Shown here: positions 47,359-57,599 of the stretch, piece by piece
How positions within the stretch are numbered: position 1 is the first letter of the stretch
Layout of the letters: the number at the start of each line of letters is the position of its first letter
NCBI RefSeq assembly: GCF_051020985.1
Contig: NC_135006.1
Location: 17,749,501-17,813,500 of the forward strand
Origin: Nomia melanderi
Lineage: Eukaryota > Arthropoda > Insecta > Hymenoptera > Halictidae
Length of the DNA: 64,000 nt
Reading direction: 5' to 3'
Notes under the pieces: generated by a model
Told to the model about the DNA's origin: nothing
What the model saw: only the letters and a program-made list of their open reading frames with translations
Databases searched by the model: none
Translations under genes and position numbers: made by a program

Positions 47359-49049
47359 ATGCCATGCTGGTATTATGAAAAAAAGGAACTAAGGAACACT
47401 CCATCCATTCAGGATGGAATTGATTATGAGACTGAATGTAGATATAGGAAAGAAGGTGCACGTTTTATCATTGACACAGGAACAAAAATGGATTTGGGAT
47501 ACAATACAATGGCAACTGGTGTTGTTTATTTTCATAGATTCTATATGTTTCATTCATTTAAAAACTTTCCTCGATATGTAAGTATCTTTTGTATAGTTCA
47601 CCGAAGAGAGATATTTTATGTCTAATGTTACTCAGGTAACCGCTTGTTGCTGCCTATTTCTGGCTGGCAAAGTAGAGGAAACTCCAAAAAAATGTAAGGA
47701 CATCATTAAGACGGCAAAAACTTTGTTAACTGAACAAAAATTCATGACATTTGGAGAAGATCCTAAAGTCAGTATCTTGCAATTGAATGCTGTAGATAAT
47801 AACATTAATGTAAACATTAATATATATTTCCTCTTCATAGGAAGAGGTCATGACACTGGAAAGAATCTTATTACAAACTATTAAATTCGACTTGCAAGTG
47901 GAACATCCATATAGTTACTTATTAAAATATGCCAAATGCCTTAAAGGTAATTTATGTTTCCACAAATGTTACATGACTCTATACCTAAAGTAGCATGCTG
48001 AAATTTAAATAATGTGTTACAGGTGATAAAAATAAGCTACAAAAAATGGTTCAAATGGCTTGGACATTTGTCAATGATAGGTAAAAATGAAAGATATAAT
48101 TGTAAAAGTTAATTAAAATACTATATGAAAACTCTTCTCCTTTTTACAGTTTATGTACCACATTATCTCTACAGTGGGAGCCAGAAATAATTGCAGTTGC
48201 CCTTATGTATTTAGCAGGGAAACTTAGTAAATTCGAAGTGGTAGATTGGAATGGAAGGCAACCGAAACATTTGCGCTGGTGGGACATGTTCGTTGAAGAT
48301 GTTACTATGGACCTGTTAGAAGGTACTTAAATTTATGTATTCCGCGTATACATACATCTGACCCTCGATTTCAGCCAAAGATCTATATGTATATGCTGTA
48401 TATAATTTTTCTAATTTTAGATATATGTCATCAAGTATTAGATTTATATTCACAAGCTAATAACACAAAGCCACCAGATTCACCACCCATGACACCATCT
48501 AATGAACCATGTAGAGATAGAACTATACCACCACCTCCTACTGAATCTGCATCTACTACACCAAATGGTATATACAAATGACATATAGTACCTTATTACT
48601 GTCACCTATAAGAACCTTTTCATTTTCTAATATATTAATATTATGTTATAGTTACACCAGGGAAGTCTACCAAAGTTGAAGTACCTCCAGTCTCATCAAA
48701 CGGGTGTCCAGCGACAGATACTTCGGAAACAATGAAACCAATGGACGTGCCACCGCACTTCCCAACATATCCAGCTAATTTTGCGCCAAATAATACGAAC
48801 TATCCACCAGCGTTTCCTCCAGCAAATGTTTCTATACCTCCACCTCCTGTGAATACAATGAATCACATTGTTCCCCCTATGCACCATATTGGTTCATCTG
48901 GTCCCATTAGACCTGCACCACCAGCTCCTACTACAACACAACCACCATTCCAACCATATCCTTATCCTACAAATGCATCGTATTTTCCTCCTAGTAATCC
49001 TGTACCACCAGCACCTGCACCGCGTACATATTACCCACCACAACCTTAA
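47359..49049 (+). CDS. CycK: Cyclin K
   Basis: Exons 47359-47577, 47636-47767, 47841-47946, 48023-48080, 48150-48322, 48421-48567, 48652-49049 close to 410 residues. Cyclin K is the partner of CDK12/CDK13; the complex phosphorylates the RNA polymerase II C-terminal domain and supports elongation, 3' processing and expression of DNA-repair genes. The first cyclin box spans about residues 20-140 (REGARF-like KEGARF, FHRFYMFHSFK, CLFLAGKVEETPKKCKDI), the second about 150-245 (MVQMAWTFVNDS, LSLQWEPEIIAVALMYLAGK). Residues from about 250 on form a Pro/Asn/Thr-rich disordered tail, shorter than the vertebrate tail (about 580 total). The protein starts directly before the PCWYY motif, without the short N-terminal leader of vertebrate cyclin K. 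The gene is tail-to-tail with PSMG1. Confidence 0.95.
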
Positions 49050-49140
49050 CACATGGAAACTTATCACGCCAAAAATGTAATTTTTGCTAATGTAAGTGTT
49101 ACTATCGTAATTAAAGTTAGTATTATTAAAATGAATACTA

Positions 49141-49146
49141 ATTAAA
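49141..49146 (+). terminator. ATTAAA polyadenylation signal of cyclin K
   Basis: ATTAAA, a common variant signal, lies 92 bases after the cyclin K stop. An opposite-strand ATTAAA (49194-49199, reading TTTAAT on the plus strand) lies 89 bases after the PSMG1 stop, so the two 3' ends probably come within about 50 bases or overlap. Confidence 0.45.
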
Positions 49147-49287
49147 GTTTTGTAAATATTGTACATATGTAAGGTTTGCTATGGACAATAGTATTTAATT
49201 ATAAAACATTTGTATCATTAACACTTGGATATTTGAATATTTAGCCTGTCTAATTGGCACAAAATTTCTGAAACAATCAGCCAAAGT

Positions 49288-50327
49288 TTACATATAAAGA
49301 TTTCCTTTATTAAAAAAATTCTCTCCAGTAAATGTAGTGTTATGGAGTGTACAGTTCATTGTTGTAAATAACTTTAAGAGAGGCTCTGCGGACACGGAAT
49401 CTAATACAAAACTGTCTGTATACAACACGTATAAAACTGATGGCAGCTCCATAAATTCAGCATAGGACAAAACTAAATGAGAAAATATGACTTTATCATT
49501 AAAACTTTATCTTAAAACGTGCTTTATAATTTCATTTCAGTACCAACCTCCTGCTGCAATCCCGTATACAATATTTGGCTGTTCTAAAAGAATTTCTTTT
49601 GAACTAGAAATGCTTTCTCCATGTTTTGTTCTCAACATTCTCAGAAAAGATGGTACTGTTGGTCTATCTTTACACTTAAATTGTGACATATGACGACAAG
49701 TTATAGAAATAGTGCATTTTACATTTAATATCAGTTCAGAGATCTAATAAAGTTAATAAAGTTAATTACAGGCAATACTTTTCCCATAATGATTCAAGTT
49801 AATTGAATTACTTACCTTGTCCACTAGTTTGCCAGAAAACTTCACATCAAATCGTGGAGACACAACACATAAATACGTTCCATTGTTAACTTGATAAATT
49901 ATGCACATCTTTCTTTCATCCTCATCCTCCACGAGACATACTTCTTCCGAATTTTGGCATAAACATTGTCTAGAAAACTCTATAATTTCCACATGAACAT
50001 TTATAATACAGTAGTAACTATCGTTGCTGGCAAACGTCAAAATATATTACCAATTAACATTTCTCCCTCAACCAGAATTAACGTATCCATTTCAGTTGGC
50101 TTTTCTTTTAACCATCGAACAGAAAATTCTCTGAAATATGTATATATTTCAATATATATTCAAATAATATTTGAAATTTTTAAAATACAGTTACGACGAA
50201 GAGGTTATGTTTAATAAATTTAAAATTACTTTTGACTGACTGTATGCCCGTTCGATCCATTTTCATCTTCTTCCTCCCAAAATGCTCTGGAAACTGGAAA
50301 CACCACTTCACCAAAAAAACTTGCCAT
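49288..50327 (-). CDS. PSMG1: Proteasome assembly chaperone 1, with one apparent frameshift
   Basis: Exons 50230-50327, 49816-50130, 49548-49743, 49288-49472. PSMG1 (PAC1) pairs with PSMG2 and guides assembly of the 20S proteasome alpha ring in the cytosol. Recognised from the N-terminus MASFFGEVVFPVSRAF followed by an acidic run, the VPSFLRML and LLEQPNIV segments, and the C-terminal LPSVLYVLYTD, all at the same order as in vertebrate PSMG1. In exon 2 the frame ending at GEMLIGNIF meets a TGA, while the continuing homologous frame (TFASNDSYYC...) is shifted by one base; adding one T in the run complementary to 50039-50042 restores the frame, makes exon 2 end in phase 0 and gives 264 residues. 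A sequencing error or a recent mutation are both possible. An upstream in-frame ATG at 50435 exists, but 50327 matches the family start. Confidence 0.85.
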
Positions 50328-51063
50328 TTTTACAGCCAAAATTGACAATTGTTGCTGTGGACTGAAACCAAATTTGTAAGTATCTCTTCCTGCTTTGTCA
50401 TGTCTTCCGGTACCCGCCAATCGAGATGATGTCACGAACCCTCTACTCTAATAATTTGAAGTTTGCCGAAAAAAAAATAAAGGAAAAAGTACGCGTCATT
50501 TTTCAAATACAACTTCTTCATTTATTAATTCTTGTCAAATATTACATATATCTCCTAAATAGAATTATACAATTTTATAACCATGCACGTACTAGAAAAA
50601 TTATTTATTTGTCAATTATTAATTACACATATCTGTATAAAAAGTATAAAATGTCTTACTTAATGTTTTTATCATAGAAATATACTTTATAGTACATATA
50701 AATTGTCTCAACAAGTAGCTTGTTTTATACTTTCTTCTAAAATCAAATATATATGTAATTCTTATGTCTTTTTTTAATAAAATAGCACTTTTGTTCTTAC
50801 TTTACAGATTTTAAAAGATCAACTGTACAATTAAACTTAAACATCAAGTGCCATGATCATTCTTTTTGGTTTTTGAGTCGCCATCATTTGACTCCACGAT
50901 TTGATCACTGAATCTTAATGTTTAAAATATTATCATTCGCTAGAGATAAGTGAAACGTCATTCTATAAAATAATGAGCATTGCAAATACTAAAAGGTACA
51001 ACTTTGTGTCACATTTTAATATCTAAAAATACCTTACTAAAATTGTGTACATAATATGTGGCT

Positions 51064-53565
51064 CTAGAATATACGATATAAAATCATGTATTTTACACGC
51101 GACATGTACTGTTCCCAGGCCAACCCGTAACGCATTTTGCAACGTTCATTGTCTCTTATTGCTCTGTGGACTAAAAGTCCTGTGCACATAATCGCATAAT
51201 AATAAGGCAGAATATCACATGCCAGGGTTACACATGAAATCGACCACCACATAATTATATCACCCAAGTAATTTGGATGCCTTACATGACCCCACAATCC
51301 AGATACTATTAGCTTCTTACCACGAATGGTAGAAATAGTATCTAAATCTACAAAATAAATTAATGTCTTTTAGCATTAACTTGTATTAAATTATATTGTA
51401 AATGTCTGAACACATAACGCAAAAGAAACGTCATACTTACGGGCTACTGCCGGAGATAGAGGGTTTTTTCTGAATTCATGTTTCTGCGAGTTGCTAATTC
51501 TATAAAGTAAGTATCCAACCACAAAGAAGAATACAGGACACCCGCATAGGTAACTGAATTTTATCCTGGAAAGAAAGTATTAAAGAAACTGTGCTTTACC
51601 TAAGTACATTTGTTTCGTATGTTCGTTTATTACATACTTATTGACCAGGGCATATTTTGTTATAAGAGTTGGTAAAAATGGATATAGCATATAACCGGTA
51701 CACAACATGTAACCAGTCCCTTCGTACATTACTTCAAAAGTCGTCAAAATTGTAGACTCAAAGAATAGTGAATCCATCGCATAGATTACTTGTAACGAAG
51801 CAATTAACAGAACACTTATATGAAGGTGTTCTATAGAGTAGCTTTCTGCTTCTTCGATTGACTTGATCACAATGGTTAAATTTATAAGCATCTAAAATGT
51901 GAATACAATTATATAAGGCGTACATGGTACGCCCAGAGTCAGTTTGTTTAAAGTGTACTACCATAGCTATCATGGCCGAGCGAAAAATGCAAATTTTAAT
52001 ATCCGCCGAACCAATTCGTGGATTTATCTCTCGTCCCTGCCAAAAGTTATAGATTCGACTGTTCGTGGATCCTTGTATATTGAGATTTGGGACCGGAGCT
52101 TTGCCTCCTTTAACGAACAATAGTATCGACAGGATTACTCCAATAAGCCAACCACTGATTGAAAACTGTATATAATTGTTTATAATGAGATCAGTAACTC
52201 CCAGTTCTGTATATACACACACGATAAATACAAGTAACGATAAAATTGCACACAAAAATCCTGGAAAAAGAAGGTTCAGAGTTATTACGTACATTTACTG
52301 GAACATTCAGTCACAAAATGATAGTATTAAGTACCGTTTAAACGATATTGCAGTCGTCCGATTCTGTTTTGAAGACCATCAACCTTTCTTCCGATCGGAA
52401 TGACTGAAACTAATGTAACAAACGAGAAAAATCCCAAGTACGTTCCGAAAGCTTTTAAGTTTATATAGGAGTTTAGATCCTTTGGTATCTTAGGATAGTC
52501 AAATTTACACTGTTTCTGTGTGCACATCAACTGTGGTAATATTATAAGCAACGGCGCTAAAAATATAAGGACAAGAGTTCCGAACCAGCCTCCCCATTCT
52601 TGCGGCTCGTTAAGCATGTTTATTTCCATTTTACGCTTTTCTATTGCCTGTAAATCTTGTTCCGCTTCTTTTTCGTAATTCGTGATCTTTAACAAATCCT
52701 GAAACAATACTCTAGTTGAATCAGTGTAATTTAGATACACCATTTGTGCGTATAAAAGAAACCCACTTGATCTCTTTGCACTGAGAGACCTCTCTCTTTT
52801 CCATCAATATTCAAATCGTGCAGCTGTTTCTTCCTTTCTATTGGAAGCGAGACGGCTCTATTAATACTTCTTGTCAGCAGTTCCATTTTATAGTCTGATG
52901 CGGGTTTTATTGTAGCAGAAAGTAATCTTGTTGACCTACGTGTAATAGTTCCTAATTCTTTTAAACGAGACTGAAGAGGCATTGATTCAATAAAATTTTC
53001 ATCTTTAATTGTACTCTTTGTATTCGAAAGATTTTTAGTACCAGGTATATCTGTACAACACAGCCAAAAAGAATCATGTTACACTTTTAATCTAATTCAT
53101 TAGAATTAGGAAAAACAGAACTCATTTACCTTGAGATACATCTATTCGTGGCAAGGAAATCCTTGCAAATTTACCTCTTGTTGATGTTCTTTTAGCAGAT
53201 GGAGACCTTCCAGGTGAATATTTACTTGGGGATCTTTTAGGTGAACGTTTACTTGGAGATCTTCTGCTAGCTGAATTTCTAGTAGAACTTCTTCTACCTC
53301 TACTGGGAGATCTCACCGCACTTCTTGATCGTCTATTAGCCTACAATATCAACAAAATGATTTATCAAGCTGTAGCAATGTATCGATGAAACCTAAGCAT
53401 TATAAAATGAAGTACCTTAATATCGGTTGAATGAACAATATACTCGATGCCAGCTTCGAACTGCACCCTATACTGATCACCTCTGGCACTTAATATTTTA
53501 CCCTTCTGATAATCAGACGTGCTCGGGTATTTGGCAAGTACTGTATCTCCTTCAGAAAACTTCAT
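51064..53565 (-). CDS. LBR: Lamin-B receptor (Tudor plus sterol-reductase-like membrane domain)
   Basis: Exons 53416-53565, 53130-53340, 52767-53050, 52335-52698, 51962-52260, 51638-51891, 51441-51565, 51064-51347 close to 656 residues. LBR sits in the inner nuclear membrane and tethers lamin and heterochromatin. Order of parts: Tudor domain at 1-50 (EGDTVLAKYP), an Arg/Ser repeat region at about 51-120 with RSPS/RSPK repeats (a likely SR-kinase target), a nucleoplasmic linker, then a multi-span membrane domain from about residue 240 belonging to the ERG4/ERG24 sterol C14-reductase family. Family marks are GREINPRIG, KNPLSPAVAHLDTI and WGHVRHPNYLGD. The residues matching human Asn547 and Arg583, needed for sterol reduction and NADPH binding, are present (Asn588, Arg624). 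Intron 3 is only 68 bases. Head-to-head with the HSF2BP homologue, 1.1 kb apart. Confidence 0.95.
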
Positions 53566-54673
53566 TTTTCTACCTAATCACCGCGGATGACCTTTATAGA
53601 AACGTTATATAACATTACAGCGATTATATTAAATATACGAAGAACTTCTTATTTCACACAGAATCTGTACTGTACTTATCAAAACGTTAAATTTTCGACA
53701 GTATTCCACGAGTCAAATTTGAAAATAAATTGAATATTGTTTCAAGTAAACGCTTGATTACAGTCGCATACCAAAGGATTCATGAATGAAACTGTAACGT
53801 ATGGAACCATTAAATAACACATTTATGTAACTTACACGTAATTTCACTTAGTCGACAACAGTATTTTGTAATGAGATCTTGACTGATTGAAAAATAAAAG
53901 AGCTTCTAATCGCGAGGTTATAATTAACGCTATTTTTTGCATCATAACACGAAGACGCGCACACGCTATACGGTGTTCGAAGACGCATAAAATGCAAGCC
54001 ACGCTGGGTAAATAATTGTATGCATCGCGTGCGTTAGGATGCGTTCACAATGAAACGTAAAAATGCTTCTCAAGTATATATGTGCTAAATTGAACATATT
54101 CAATTACAAACATCGTTTAATTTGTGCTCAAGACATTATTTATTCCATTAATGGACACTGAGAAACCAAAGAAGGTATATAATAATATTCAAAAATCACA
54201 GTTAAAGGTACAGATATCTTTCATAACATTTGCCGCCAAAACTGGTTGTTGCTTCATCACAGTATAACTCGATAATTTGGTCTCTATTTTTATCAGAACA
54301 TTTTTGATAACGGAGAAATGTTTAATTTCATCTTTTTTAATGCATACACCGAACACATTATCAATAAATTTTTATTCACATAATTCTAAGAATGATTTCC
54401 AAGTGAGCGATAGTTAACCTATGAACACACGTTTATATAACGATTAACGCCTCAAACTATTTTCCATTGTACCGCGTTCATGCAAACGTCCGCAGATTTT
54501 TGAAATTTTCTTTCAGTGCACGGGAAAGATTTAGGTTGGATCACTGTCAAGATGATATTGCAATGATACACTTAAAATACTGTGGACATGCTGAGACATT
54601 CTCGATGCCGTTAATCGCTTATTAACTCTAGATGAAAATTATGTACATCGAGACAAAATTCAATCGAGTAAAG
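53566..54673. promoter_or_regulatory. Shared head-to-head spacer of LBR and the HSF2BP homologue
   Basis: 1.1 kb, AT-rich, with no coding exon seen. Because the two genes diverge from it, it probably holds both promoters. Confidence 0.4.
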
Positions 54674-56900
54674 ATGGAGTCAAATGAGCAAGAAGATGAA
54701 ATAAATTTGAAAGACGAGGAAGTATTTTTGGTACGTACGTGATATTTACGCTTCGCGAGTTATCTCTTTAATTCCCGTTAACCACTAAGCCACCAACGAC
54801 ATATCAGCTTCAGCGGTTTATACGATAAAAACGAGCAACCGGAAGTAACGCCAAAGGAAGTGCATTTCCGTGAGTATATAGATTCGTTTGAATTTCCCTT
54901 TCAAGGATTCCGTGGAGGACACGTTGATCACCGTGCAAAACAGCGTCCACAACTTCATAAAAGATGTTCCTCGGGCAATGGCTGATATCGGGCTGGATCT
55001 TGATCTGGAAAAGTTGTCTTTGGAAAATGGTCAAAGGATAGAGGAGCTCATTCAATCTCTGCCGAAGTCGTTGAACGAACGATTGGTCAAGGAAAGAGGT
55101 GAACATTTGGTTATCATGAATACAGTTAAAGCACAGAAGTAAAAGAATATTTTTTCCTGTATACAGAAGAGAAGAACAAAATTGCGGAGTTAGAGTTGCA
55201 ATGCGAACGATTGCGTGCCCAATTGGATCAGCAAGCGGAGGCGAATAAAAACGCTCAAGAGGAAATAGCGTACCTGAAAGAACAAGTGACTTGGCAATAA
55301 TTCCAAACGATCAAAATCGCTTTTGAAATTTGAAAATTCCTCTAACGCGTTCACTGCCACTTCCAAATTGCTGAAGAACAATTACAATAGGAAGCTTGAT
55401 TTTCAATAATATTCAGTAACATAACTAACTCGATCACAGCGCAATACGACTGCTGTGATAAACGATTGATCATTTATTTTCAACATCATTTGCCTTTGTC
55501 GTCAAAGAATAAGTATTACTGTTCAAACCGCTGGAGATTCTCGTGGCAGTCATCGCGTTAATTAAAAGTCAGAGAGATTGATCTCCGTCCTCTCGTAGAT
55601 GCTGAATCAGAGCGCGTACTGCACGAGTTTGGGGGCAGTTCTGGGTAACCTCACGTGGCGAGCGTCCAGGTTTCCCGAAATCGTCGATGTCTGGCTCTCC
55701 GCGGTGAATATTTTTCTCCGCCGCGGCACGGCGACCGTCCGAAGCACGTCGGCAACGAATTTCCCTTGCAGTTTCAGCACAAGATCGGCGAGTTCCTATT
55801 GATAACGGACGGAAGCTTCCTGGCGTTCGTAAAAGCCTACCGGGCCGCGTTCCCTCCGACCAGCAACGCCGAATATCAGTTCATAATCGCGTTGCTGGGC
55901 ATCGTGACGAACATATCCGCGAGCCCCGAAGGGCGTGAATTTCTAATCAGCAACCCGAACGGCAAGGACTTCGTGCAGAAGATAGTGAGCCTGATGCCAA
56001 CTCTGCCGCTGTCGCAGGGTTCCCTTTCTTTGAAGAAGTAATGCGCCTATCATTTTACAGACGTACGCGTTAACACGTTAAGCGCCACGAAAATCTGAAG
56101 CGTTTAGAGAAAAGCAGGAACAATTATGAATTATTTGCAACGTTTGCGTTGTTAAACATTTTTATTTCACGTCGGTTGTCTTGTACGTTACGATTAGTTT
56201 TTAGTCATTCGGAAGCGTCAGTCACCGGTGACTGACATGGCGCTTAACGCGTTAATGATTAATCGAAAGACCGTCCCGTGTTTGAAAAACAAACGGCACG
56301 GATTGGTCTTGTAGATAGCTGATTGGGCGAGCGGTGTGAGCGAATGTTATGATAGGAATGATCACTCAACGACCTTGACCGACCAAAATATTTTACTCTA
56401 TCTCGCACTGTGGGCGGTTCTAACGGTAGGGAGAGTCAAAGGGTAGGGGTTGAACAACGGAGTGATTCACCAGCATGGTGGGGACAGCCTCCCGGTGACC
56501 TTGACGGGCCAAACGTCTTCGCGGTGATTACAACGAGTGTCGACATTTCCCTCCGCAACTGCAGCGCGCTTGTTACAGGCTGATGCTGATGACATTGTAC
56601 AACGTCAGCGTGAATGAAACCGGTTTGCTGCACCTGATCGAATCCCGAGTAGGAGACACCCTCGGCCATTATCTGAGGAACGACTCGCTGCCGGACGAGG
56701 TTCAGTTGCTCTGCCTGCGCGTCCTGCACTCCATCACGTACGGCCTCACCAATCCGAAATACATACAGGACCTGCTGACCAGCCTGCCGATCGAGAAGAT
56801 AGAGGAGATCGCCGGCTCGGGCAAGAACGAGGCGAGCACCTTCGCCAGACAAGTCGTCAAACACCTGAGGGACTCGCGGAAATACTTGAGTCCGAATTGA
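54674..56900 (+). CDS. HSF2BP: HSF2BP/MEILB2 homologue (meiotic BRCA2-binding protein)
   Basis: Exons 54674-54730, 54906-55098, 55167-55285, 55599-55703, 55772-56037, 56579-56900; phases close to 353 residues (human 334). In mammals this protein binds BRCA2 and localises it, with RAD51 and DMC1, to meiotic double-strand breaks. Residues 1-123 hold an acidic start and a predicted coiled coil (EEKNKIAELELQCERLRAQL). From about residue 124 an armadillo-like domain matches the human protein in order: QSAYCTSLGAVL, KIGEFLLITDGSFLAFV, FIIALLGIVTNISASPEGRE, LMLMTLYNVSVN and LRVLHSITYGL. Exons 1-2 are the least certain; a possible extra exon near 54823-54866 was left out because direct splicing keeps phase. 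The shift in base composition from AT-rich to CpG-rich falls within this gene. Intron 5 contains a short TTAA-bounded element. Confidence 0.88.
56070..56255. mobile_element. TTAA-bounded inverted-repeat element in HSF2BP intron 5
   Basis: TTAACACGTTAAGCGCCA at 56070-56087 is repeated in inverted form (TTAACGCGTTAAGCGCCA read from 56255 leftwards), 17 of 18 matching, giving a 186-base element with TTAA at both edges. Non-coding inside. A second family of piggyBac-like MITE, different from the 19353 family in its terminal sequence. It lies wholly inside an intron and does not touch splice sites. Confidence 0.62.
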
Positions 56901-57132
56901 GTATCCTCGCCGTCGCGCGAGAATCGTCGGGCGAATGCGATCGTCCGCTCGCGTTTTAACAACCCGACAAAGATGTCTGTATTTGTGAAATTTTATCGTG
57001 TGCTCTCGCGCGAAGCAACACGTTACGCCGAGTCGCAATTGCGGCCGCGTCGAACACAGGGGTATCCTTGGAACATGTTCGTGACTGGCCCCCGAGAACT
57101 GTCGAATATCGATCTGCTTTATGCAGCTATGA

Positions 57133-57138
57133 AATAAA
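57133..57138 (+). terminator. AATAAA polyadenylation signal, HSF2BP homologue
   Basis: Canonical AATAAA 233 bases after the stop at 56898-56900, in an otherwise CpG-rich stretch with no other clear signal nearby. Likely 3' end of the HSF2BP homologue. Confidence 0.45.
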
Positions 57139-57599
57139 AGCAATTGCGCGGAATAGCGTATGGAGTAGCGCCGAATCGATTACGTGGAAAGTCGCGCTAG
57201 CGAAGTGTAATCGAGCGCGTGCATGTTCTTCGCAGTTAAACAATAATCTTCACGCTTCTACGCGCTCGTCGAGCTCGTCGAATCGATGTCTTGAAGGGAG
57301 ACGTTGCACTTTCTGCCGAACATTCGTTTAATTTTACACATCGTCGGGTACATTCTATTCTTATCGCGATGCTCCCACGTGCACGCGGACAGCAGGCCGT
57401 CGGAAGGAACTCCGAATTTCATCGTGGATCGTCGGCCTTCGGGTTCGAAGGTTGCGCGATACCACATCGAACGCTGCGGTAACTGGTTCCCGAGCCGCAA
57501 CCCCAACGTTACGCCCGCGCACGTGGGTGTTTCGCTGCTTTTATCGCCGTTCCGCGAACCCAGCAAATTACCGAGAGACCGACTCACGGTCACGGAGCA

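Noticed and set aside
54823..54866. Possible extra exon of the HSF2BP homologue (acceptor TTCAG, donor GTGAGT)
   Set aside because: Including it disturbs phase between exons 1 and 2, which join cleanly in phase 0 without it.
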